Source of the DNA: Miltoncostaeaceae bacterium
GTDB lineage: Bacteria; Actinomycetota; Thermoleophilia; Miltoncostaeales; Miltoncostaeaceae
Length of the DNA: 5,242 nucleotides
Assembly (NCBI GenBank): GCA_030598075.1
Contig: JAUVQP010000112.1
Coordinates: 1-5,242, forward strand
Direction: 5' to 3'
The notes under the pieces are model-generated. The model was not told the DNA's origin. It saw only the letters and a program-made list of their open reading frames with translations, and made no database searches. The translations under genes were made by a program, and so were the position numbers. Positions 1 to 5,242 of this stretch are shown here, one piece after another. Numbering within the stretch: the first letter of the stretch is position 1; the number at the start of each line of letters is the position of its first letter.

Positions 1-1387
1 CCAGATCGGCAAGCGGATACGAAACCGGAAGCACGAGGTGCACCTCGTCCGGCTTCATGCCCTCGGTTAGCGCGGCGAGCCCCTCGACCTCCTTGAGGTC
101 ATGGGCGGAACAGCCGGGAGTGTCGACGATCACGACGTCGCGGTCGTCCCACGCCCCGCGCGCCTCGGCGAGCGACTGCGGATCGGTCGCGACGGTGAAG
201 TCCACGCCCAGCTTGCGAGCGTGTGCGGCGAGCGTCTGCTGGGAGCCAGGCACCGCGCCGATGAGGCCGACGCTCATGCCGGCCGCCGCGAACCGGCCGG
301 CCAGCTTCGCCGCGGTGGCCGTCTTGCCCGTGCCGCGCTGGCCGACCAGGATGATCGTCTCCCCGCGCGAGCGAGGCCTCCAGTCGCGCACCACGGGAAG
401 ACGCTCGGCGAGCCAGCGCCTCAGCGGCTCCCGAAGGCCGTCGGAGGGGTCGTCGAGGAACGGCAGCACCGAGCGCCTGAACCCCTGGAGGAACGGGTCC
501 AGATAGCGAGCGGACACGCCCAGGGCAAGCAAGTCGGCCCGTGGTCCCGCGAGGGCGTCCTCGATGAGCCCGGCCGAGCCGGGCACGTCCTCGGTGGACG
601 GGGACACGTCCTCCATGGCCTCGGCCAGGTCAGGAGCGGGCGCTGCCACGAGGAGCGGCTCGACGGGCGGAGTGAGACCGACGGTCGGCCGCGACGACTC
701 CGGCGCGCGGGGCTCCGCTCTGACCGGTGCGCTCGCCCCGGCGGCCTCCGGGCCCGGCCACTCGAGGGGGCTCGCCGGGAGGAACGGGGGCGGCGCAACC
801 TCGGCGGCCGATCGACCCGCCGGAGCGGTGGGCGGCGGAGGGGCGACCGAGGCGGCGGCCTCGGCAGCCTCCCGGGCGTGAGCCTGACGGAGCGCCTCGC
901 GCGCCGCCTCAACGATGGCCTCCGTTCGACGCGGGTCGCCTGGCGCGAAGGGCCGAGGCGGGGCTGCGCCGGCGCGCGCGTAGGCGGAAGCGGGTGAGGC
1001 GGGTGGGGCGCCCTCCGCCATGGCCGGCGAGCCCTCGGCCTCGACAGCCGCGCTCAGTTGGCCCGAGAGATGGCGGGCGAAGACATCTCCGTTGCCGCCC
1101 TCGGCCGCCCGGTCGGATTCGGCATCGCCGGCAGCGTCCGGCTCGGCGCCCGGCGCGGGGGCCGCCACGGAGCGCGCCGCGTCGAGGTTGGACGCGGCGG
1201 CGGCGGCCTGGTCCTCGGTGAGCCCCTCGGCCGCCGTCACCTCGACGCCCTGCTTCCCGAAGAAGCCAGCGACGCCGCCGCGCACAATGCGCTTGGTCTG
1301 GAGGATCACCGCCTCCTCACCAAGCTCCTCGCGGATCTGGTTGAGGATCTGTTCAACCGAGTCTCCGGTGAATTGCTTGATCTGCAT
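1..1387 (-). CDS. flhF: FlhF-like flagellar SRP-family GTPase, 3' end beyond the window; divergent GTPase motifs
   Basis: FlhF is an SRP-type GTPase of the membrane/cytoplasm interface that directs flagellar placement and early basal-body assembly, partnered by the MinD-like FlhG. The frame stays open from the start to the left edge (462 residues seen). Residues 1-33 open with MQIKQFTGDS and continue with IREELGEEAVILQTKR, the FlhF N-terminal signature; in Bacillus subtilis this region stimulates FlhG. Residues about 50-273 are a long Ala/Pro/Glu-rich linker. An N-domain-like helical part begins near 274, and the P-loop GQRGTGKT is at 349-356. The G3 motif reads DTPGCS (422-427) instead of DTAGR. 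The usual DTYRxAA loop is replaced by GAVPGS, apparently about three residues shorter. The G4 (TKxD) region would lie off the left edge. The start at 1387 is chosen because GGAG lies 6 nt upstream. It is the third gene of the flhB-flhA-flhF run, 12 nt after flhA. The family call is firm from the N-terminus and context; GTPase activity is doubtful. Confidence 0.9.
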   Translation of the reverse strand, partial: MQIKQFTGDSVEQILNQIREELGEEAVILQTKRIVRGGVAGFFGKQGVEVTAAEGLTEDQAAAAASNLDAARSVAAPAPGAEPDAAGDAESDRAAEGGNGDVFARHLSGQLSAAVEAEGSPAMAEGAPPASPASAYARAGAAPPRPFAPGDPRRTEAIVEAAREALRQAHAREAAEAAASVAPPPPTAPAGRSAAEVAPPPFLPASPLEWPGPEAAGASAPVRAEPRAPESSRPTVGLTPPVEPLLVAAPAPDLAEAMEDVSPSTEDVPGSAGLIEDALAGPRADLLALGVSARYLDPFLQGFRRSVLPFLDDPSDGLREPLRRWLAERLPVVRDWRPRSRGETIILVGQRGTGKTATAAKLAGRFAAAGMSVGLIGAVPGSQQTLAAHARKLGVDFTVATDPQSLAEARGAWDDRDVVIVDTPGCSAHDLKEVEGLAALTEGMKPDEVHLVLPVSYPLADL

Positions 1388-1393
1388 TGACAT

Positions 1394-1397
1394 CTCC
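1394..1397 (-). promoter_or_regulatory. Ribosome binding site of flhF (GGAG)
   Basis: Read on the minus strand, GGAG lies directly against a first ATG (1391-1393) and 6 nt before a second, in-frame ATG (1385-1387). A Shine-Dalgarno sequence cannot serve an ATG with no spacer, so the second ATG is the likely start. It also gives the family-typical N-terminus MQIKQF rather than MSMQIKQF. The site lies within the short gap after the flhA stop. Confidence 0.6.
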
Positions 1398-1399
1398 AG

Positions 1400-3493
1400 T
1401 TAGAGCTTGACGACCCCGAGCGGCTCAACGCGCACCGACGGGAGAATCTCGTGGTAGGACAGGACGGTGAGCGCCGGGAGGCTGTGCTGGGCGAGCCCTT
1501 TCAGGTGGCGACGGCTCGCGCCCGAGCAAACGACGACGGGCGTCGCGCCGGCTGCGTTCGCGGCCTCGGCCTGCTCCCCCACGGCGTCGACGAGGGCGGC
1601 GGCGCGACCCGGGTCCATGGCGAGGGCCGATCCGGTGTCGGTGCGCGCCACCGACTCCGCGATCTCCCGGTCGGTCTCGGGGTCGACCGTGATGGCGCGG
1701 AGGACGTCGTCCGAGCTGACAAACCGTTGGCAGATGGTGCGGGAGAGGCTCTGGCGGCAGTACTCCGCAAGGATCGGGATCTCCTTGGTGAGCTTCGCCT
1801 TGTCGCCGAGCGTCTCGAGAATCGTTACCAGATCGCGGATCGGAACCCCTTCGGAGAGCAGCGCCTGCAGCACGCGCTGCACCTCGCCGACCGACATGTG
1901 GTCGGGCACTAGCTCTTCGACGGCAGCCGGGTGAGCCTCCTTCAGGCCGTCGAGAAGTGCCCGGACGTCCTGGCGGCCGAGGAGTTCGTCGGCGCTCTGC
2001 CGAATGACCTCGGACAGGTGGGTGACGATCAGCGACGTCGGATCCACGACGGTGTAGCCGGAGAGCTCGGCCTGGTCTCGCTGCGCCTCGCCGATCCAGA
2101 CGGCGGGAAGCCCGAACGCCGGCTCGACCGTCTGCTGTCCGTCGAGCGCCGCCTCGGCTGTGCCGGGGTTCATCGCCAAGAGCTGGCCCGGAACCAGAGC
2201 CCAGCGCGCGACCTCGACGCCCTTGATCTTCACGGCGTACTCGTGGGAGGTCAGCTGGATGTTGTCCCGAATGCGAATCGGCGCCAGCGAGACGCCCATC
2301 TCGGTCGCCATTTGGCGACGCACCATGGCCACGCGGGCGAGCAGGTCGCCGCCCTCGTCGTGGTCGACCAGCGGAACCAGTCCGTAGCCGATCTCGAGCT
2401 CCAGCGGGTCGAGCGGCAGCAGCGCGGCGACGTCCTCCGGCTCGGGGGGGCGCCGGGCGATCTGAGTCGCCTCCTCCTCGGCTCGCGCCGCATCGTCGGC
2501 CCGGCCCCGCTGGAGAGCGAAGCCGATCGCCAGAGCAACACCGCCTATGCCGAGAAACGGGAGCAACGGGAGGCCGGGCACCAGACCCAGCAGACCGACG
2601 ACGGTTCCAGTGAGGTACATCGCCCGCGGCTGGTTGAGGACCTGGCGCGCGAGATCCTCGCCGAGGTTCGACTCGCCGACCGAGCGGGTCACGATGATGC
2701 CGGTGGCGGTGCTGATGAGCAGCGCCGGAATCTGGTTGACCAACCCCTCGCCGACGGTCAGGAGCGAGAAGTGGTTGATCGCCTCGCCGAATCCCATGCC
2801 GAGCTGGAAGACGCCGACGGCCAGCCCGCCCAACAGGTTGATGAACACGATGATGACGGCGGCGATCGCATCGCCCTTCACGAACTTGGACGCACCGTCC
2901 ATCGCTCCGTAGAAGTCGGCCTCCTTCGAGATGGTCTCGCGGCGGCCGCGGGCCTCCTCATCGGTGATGACCCCTGCGTTCAGGTCGGCGTCGATGGCCA
3001 TCTGCTTGCCTGGCATGGCGTCCAAGGTGAAGCGCGCGGCGACCTCGGCGACCCGCCCGGCACCGCTGGTGATCACCACGAACTGGATGATCACGAGGAT
3101 CGCGAAGACGATCAGACCGACGACGACGTTGCCGCCGACGACGAACTGCCCGAAGCTCGAGATGACCTCGCCGGCGTCGCCGTGCAGCAGGATGAGGCGC
3201 GTTCCCGAGATGTTCAGACCCAGACGGAACAGCGTCGCGATCAGCAGCAGGCTCGGGAACATCGAGAACTGAAGCGGCTCGGTCGTGTACATGACCGCGA
3301 GCACGATGGCGAGGGCCATCGAGATGTTGAAGGTCAGCAGGACGTCGAGCAGCCAGGTCGGCAGCGGGATGATCATCATCACGACGATCCCCACGACCAC
3401 GGCGGCGATGCCCACGTCGCTGTTGGCCATCACCCGGTTCAGGATCGTGTTCGCGCCCCCGTCGGCGGGCGCTGCGGCGGCGCTGGTCCTCAT
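1400..3493 (-). CDS. flhA: FlhA, flagellar type III export gate protein
   Basis: FlhA sits in the inner membrane at the base of the flagellum, couples ion flow to export, and docks chaperone-substrate complexes on a cytoplasmic ring. The 697 residues match the family's usual length. The N-terminal half (about 28-327) holds roughly eight membrane segments. The FHIPEP-family signature is intact: RFTLDAMPGKQMAIDADLNA begins at residue 154. It is followed by the conserved cytoplasmic loop with EADFYGAMDGASKFVKGDA (191-209); the acidic residue here, D208, corresponds to an aspartate known to be essential in Salmonella FlhA. A charged linker (about 328-360) leads to the soluble C-terminal domain, which includes GYTVVDPTSLIVTHL (479-493) and ELLGRQDV (503-510). 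The ATG overlaps the flhB stop as ATGA, with no strong ribosome binding site of its own, so translational coupling is likely. A Met at residue 22 is an alternative start but is less well supported. No disruption is seen. Confidence 0.97.
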   Translation of the reverse strand: MRTSAAAAPADGGANTILNRVMANSDVGIAAVVVGIVVMMIIPLPTWLLDVLLTFNISMALAIVLAVMYTTEPLQFSMFPSLLLIATLFRLGLNISGTRLILLHGDAGEVISSFGQFVVGGNVVVGLIVFAILVIIQFVVITSGAGRVAEVAARFTLDAMPGKQMAIDADLNAGVITDEEARGRRETISKEADFYGAMDGASKFVKGDAIAAVIIVFINLLGGLAVGVFQLGMGFGEAINHFSLLTVGEGLVNQIPALLISTATGIIVTRSVGESNLGEDLARQVLNQPRAMYLTGTVVGLLGLVPGLPLLPFLGIGGVALAIGFALQRGRADDAARAEEEATQIARRPPEPEDVAALLPLDPLELEIGYGLVPLVDHDEGGDLLARVAMVRRQMATEMGVSLAPIRIRDNIQLTSHEYAVKIKGVEVARWALVPGQLLAMNPGTAEAALDGQQTVEPAFGLPAVWIGEAQRDQAELSGYTVVDPTSLIVTHLSEVIRQSADELLGRQDVRALLDGLKEAHPAAVEELVPDHMSVGEVQRVLQALLSEGVPIRDLVTILETLGDKAKLTKEIPILAEYCRQSLSRTICQRFVSSDDVLRAITVDPETDREIAESVARTDTGSALAMDPGRAAALVDAVGEQAEAANAAGATPVVVCSGASRRHLKGLAQHSLPALTVLSYHEILPSVRVEPLGVVKL

Positions 3494-4563
3494 GTCAGCG
3501 CGGGCTCACGGGCGGCGACCTGATAGACGTGAGCGAGGATCTCGGCGACCGCGGAGAAGGCCTCGGGCGGGATGTAGTCGCCCACCTCGACCGCGGCGAA
3601 GAGGCTCCGCGCAAGCGGTGGATCCTGGACGACGGCGACCTCGTGCTCCTCGGCGATCGCGATGATGCGTTGGGCGACGCGGTCAGCGCCCTTGGCGACG
3701 ACGCGGGGGGCCGGGAGCGACTTCGCGTACCGCATGGCCACGGCGAAGTGGGTCGGGTTGGTGATGACCACGTCCGCCTCGGGCACGGAGGCCATCATCC
3801 GACGGACGGCAGCCTCGTACTGGCGCTTCTTCAGCTGGCTCTTCATCTCGGGGCTCACGTCCGCGTCTTTGGCCTCGCGCTTGACCTCCTGCTTGGTCAT
3901 GCGCATGTCGCGCTCGTGCTGCCAGCGCTCGTAGATGAAGTCGAGCAGGGCGATGATGATGTAGACGCCCGTGAACGCGAACCCGAGCTTCAGGATGAGC
4001 GCGGCGATCACCACCAGGAGTCGACCGGGCGTCGCGCCCATCAGCGACAGGAGGTCGGAGATGGAGGACGACAGGATCGCGTAGGCGATGCCGCCGATGG
4101 CCGCGAGCTTGACGAGGTCCTTGACGACGCTCACCAGCGACCGCGGCGAGACCAGTTTCTTGACGCCGTTCTTCGGGTTGATCGACGAGAAACGCGGCTG
4201 GAGCACCTTGAGGTAGATGCCCGGCTTGACCTGGATCCCGGAGGCGAGCACGCCGCCGATGGCGCCCGCGACCGCGAACGGCGCGGTGATCGTCAAGACC
4301 GCCCGCCCCGTCTTCATCAGCAGCGCCCAGCCCTCGGCCCGGGTGATCCCGTCGACCTCGCCGGCCTCGCGGAGCGAGCCGACCATCAGCGACGTGAACT
4401 GGTCGAGCGCCCACGACGCCGTGAACGTGAGCATCGCGAAGAGCACGAGGAGCGCCATCGCGGTGTTGATCTCCCGGCTGCGGGCGACCTGGCCGCGGTT
4501 TCGGCCCTCTTCGCGACGTTTGGGTGTGGCCTTCTCGGTGCGGTCCTCGCCGGACTTGCCCAT
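3490..4563 (-). CDS. flhB: FlhB, flagellar export gate and substrate-specificity switch protein
   Basis: FlhB is the inner-membrane export component that switches the apparatus from rod/hook to filament substrates when the hook is complete, with FliK as ruler. The 357 residues are a normal length. The N-terminus has the family motif EKATPKRREEGRNRGQVARS (10-29). Four hydrophobic stretches follow near 36-53, 88-110, 150-166 and 183-210. The cytoplasmic part begins with a basic linker (about 212-250) and contains the autocleavage site NPTH at 269-272, within TNPTHFAVAMRY; family knowledge places cleavage between N269 and P270. The downstream DPPLARSLF (314-322) is also conserved. Between the ATG and the in-frame stop upstream (4669-4671) there is no ATG, GTG or TTG, so the start is fixed. 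Its ribosome binding site is weak: GAGGAG lies 15 nt upstream. It is the first gene after a 211-bp gap and overlaps flhA by 4 bases. Confidence 0.97.
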   Translation of the reverse strand: MGKSGEDRTEKATPKRREEGRNRGQVARSREINTAMALLVLFAMLTFTASWALDQFTSLMVGSLREAGEVDGITRAEGWALLMKTGRAVLTITAPFAVAGAIGGVLASGIQVKPGIYLKVLQPRFSSINPKNGVKKLVSPRSLVSVVKDLVKLAAIGGIAYAILSSSISDLLSLMGATPGRLLVVIAALILKLGFAFTGVYIIIALLDFIYERWQHERDMRMTKQEVKREAKDADVSPEMKSQLKKRQYEAAVRRMMASVPEADVVITNPTHFAVAMRYAKSLPAPRVVAKGADRVAQRIIAIAEEHEVAVVQDPPLARSLFAAVEVGDYIPPEAFSAVAEILAHVYQVAAREPALT

Positions 4564-4613
4564 GGGTCCGTCGCCCGACTCCTCGTTGTCGGTCGCCGTC
4601 CCTGGCGTCCACC

Positions 4614-4633
4614 CCCTGCCGATCCCGGCAGGG
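4614..4633 (-). promoter_or_regulatory. Perfect 8-bp stem-loop in the flhB leader, loop GGAU
   Basis: On the minus strand, CCCTGCCG and CGGCAGGG pair perfectly around a 4-nt loop GGAT, about 50 nt before the flhB ATG and downstream of the candidate promoter. No T-run follows, so it does not look like an intrinsic terminator. It could be a leader RNA structure or an operator. A GGA displayed in a hairpin loop is the type of target CsrA binds in flagellar leaders, but that role is inference only. A chance palindrome in GC-rich DNA is also possible. Confidence 0.35.
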
Positions 4634-4682
4634 CTCGTGCTCTCGCCGCGCGCTCGCCAACGAGAGCGTCACCGCGCGTCCC

Positions 4683-4709
4683 GTATCGGCGCCTTCGGAG
4701 GCCGCTTGA
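4683..4709 (-). promoter_or_regulatory. Candidate sigma-28 (FliA/SigD) promoter for flhB-flhA-flhF
   Basis: On the minus strand the sequence reads TCAAGCGG, 11 nt, GCCGATAC. The enterobacterial sigma-28 consensus is TAAAGTTT-N11-GCCGATAA, and the Bacillus SigD form is TAAA-N15-GCCGATAT. The -10 element matches 7 of 8, the -35 core TCAA matches 3 of 4, and the spacing is exact. Transcription would start near 4675, giving a leader of about 110 nt before flhB that contains the stem-loop at 4614-4633. The site falls in the only sizeable gap of the window and points at the flagellar operon, which supports it. There is no experimental evidence, and GC-rich DNA yields some chance matches. Confidence 0.45.
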
Positions 4710-4731
4710 GACACCCGCACCCCGTGATCCC

Positions 4732-4766
4732 GCGGGGGTTCCCGCCGGGGCTCGCCGGTGCCCCCG
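4732..4766 (-). other. GC-rich hairpin-forming stretch after cheD
   Basis: Just downstream of the cheD stop on the minus strand, short GC-only inverted repeats overlap, for example GCGGG-AACC-CCCGC at 4732-4745 and a CGGGG/CCCCG pair a little closer to cheD. They could slow or partly end cheD transcription before the candidate flhB promoter. No T-run follows and the stems are only about 5 bp, so calling this a terminator would overreach. Confidence 0.2.
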
Positions 4767-4774
4767 ACGGAACG

Positions 4775-5242
4775 CTAGAGCGGCTTGGACTGACCGCCCA
4801 CCGTGCGCACGAGGATCTCGCCGGTGGCGACGACGAGCTCGACGGTACGCCCGAGGCTTCCTCCGGTGTCGGCCGCGAGCAGGAGCAGACCGGCCTCCTG
4901 GATCGCGGCGCGCACGGCGATGCCGTTCCTGCTGCCCACGTTCAGCGCCGAGGGACCGCCAGACCCGGCGCTGAACATCTGCGCCCCACCGGCCATCTTG
5001 ATCTTGAGCCCCTCGCGCGCGGCGCCGAGGGCGAGCAGCTCTGCGATCAGCGCCGGTACCGCGGTGTCCGCGAACTTGCCCGCCGGCGCGGGTCCGGAGC
5101 TGATTCTCGACTCGGGCAGCATCACGTGGGCCATGCCGCCGATGCCGGTTGCCTCGTCGTGCATGACCACGCCGATGCATGAGCCGAGTCCGACCGCCGC
5201 GACGACGTGGCTGCCGTCCATGCTCGTCACCAGCTGCCCAAG
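4775..5242 (-). CDS. cheD: CheD, chemoreceptor glutamine deamidase; 5' end probably beyond the window
   Basis: CheD deamidates specific glutamines of chemoreceptors in the cytoplasm and interacts with the CheY-P phosphatase CheC. Counting from an in-frame GTG at 5230 gives 151 residues. The active-site Cys lies in GLGSCIGV (C18) and the His in GGMAHVMLP (H35), 17 apart as in Thermotoga maritima CheD (Cys27/His44). The family blocks KFADTAVPALI, KMAGGAQMF, SRNGIAV and DTGGSLGRTVEL follow in order. The third active-site residue, a Thr six before the Cys, is Ala here (A12). The frame stays open to the right edge, and the extra residues LGQL align with the usual CheD beginning (compare GIADL in B. 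subtilis CheD), so the true start is probably off the window. In-window alternatives are GTG 5230 and ATG 5221. It stands 211 bp before flhB on the same strand. Confidence 0.93.
   Translation of the reverse strand, partial: LGQLVTSMDGSHVVAAVGLGSCIGVVMHDEATGIGGMAHVMLPESRISSGPAPAGKFADTAVPALIAELLALGAAREGLKIKMAGGAQMFSAGSGGPSALNVGSRNGIAVRAAIQEAGLLLLAADTGGSLGRTVELVVATGEILVRTVGGQSKPL

Noticed and set aside
101..997. Plus-strand open frames opposite flhF
   Set aside because: Their Arg/Gly-rich products lack motifs, while the minus frame gives a continuous FlhF with its N-terminal signature and P-loop.
1391..1393. First ATG of flhF as the start
   Set aside because: The GGAG sequence touches it with no spacer; the ATG 6 nt further on has proper spacing and gives the family-typical N-terminus.
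1931..3523. A 530-codon plus-strand open frame opposite flhA
   Set aside because: It is an antisense shadow in GC-rich DNA: the product is extremely rich in Asp, His, Arg and Gln with no fold-like pattern, and the opposite strand encodes a fully conserved FlhA.
4614..4633. Stem-loop as an intrinsic terminator of cheD
   Set aside because: No T-run follows on the minus strand, and it lies downstream of the candidate flhB promoter, where a full terminator would block the operon.
3683..4720. A 345-codon minus-strand open frame starting in the cheD-flhB gap
   Set aside because: It overlaps flhB in a different frame, its product is Arg/Gly/His-rich without recognisable motifs, and FlhB's own frame is intact.
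3529..4974. A 481-codon plus-strand open frame across flhB, the gap and part of cheD
   Set aside because: Same antisense composition bias, and it crosses two well-conserved genes and their intergenic gap.

Overview
The window is a strongly GC-rich stretch of a flagellar and chemotaxis locus. All four genes lie on the minus strand, so they are read from high to low coordinates: cheD (5' end beyond the right edge), flhB, flhA, flhF (3' end beyond the left edge). The organism is a flagellated bacterium. The flhB-flhA-flhF order together with CheD resembles Gram-positive and related fla/che loci. The base composition makes a high-GC lineage such as a deep-branching actinobacterium plausible, but the sequence alone does not settle the taxon.

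From the right: 4775-5242 encodes a CheD-type chemoreceptor glutamine deamidase with the Cys and His of the active site but an Ala where the Thr usually sits. A 211-bp gap (4564-4774) follows. It holds GC-rich hairpins, a good sigma-28 (FliA/SigD)-like promoter and a perfect 8-bp stem-loop with GGAU in its loop. Next come flhB (3490-4563) and flhA (1400-3493), which overlap by 4 bases (ATGA) and are surely translationally coupled. After 12 more bases flhF begins at 1387, behind a clear GGAG ribosome binding site. This gap is the only one longer than 15 bases.

FlhB and FlhA are core parts of the flagellar type III export gate: FlhB sets substrate specificity through self-cleavage at NPTH, and FlhA is the energy-coupling and chaperone-docking subunit. 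FlhF is the SRP-family GTPase that, with FlhG, controls where and how many flagella are built. CheD adjusts receptors and normally works with CheC. The FlhB and FlhA copies look wholly intact. The FlhF copy keeps the N-terminal segment and the P-loop, but the conserved DTYR loop is gone and the G3 motif is altered, with a very long Ala/Pro-rich linker in between. That divergent FlhF and the cheD-flhB regulatory gap are the parts most worth a second look. I saw no mobile element, CRISPR array, tRNA or rRNA.
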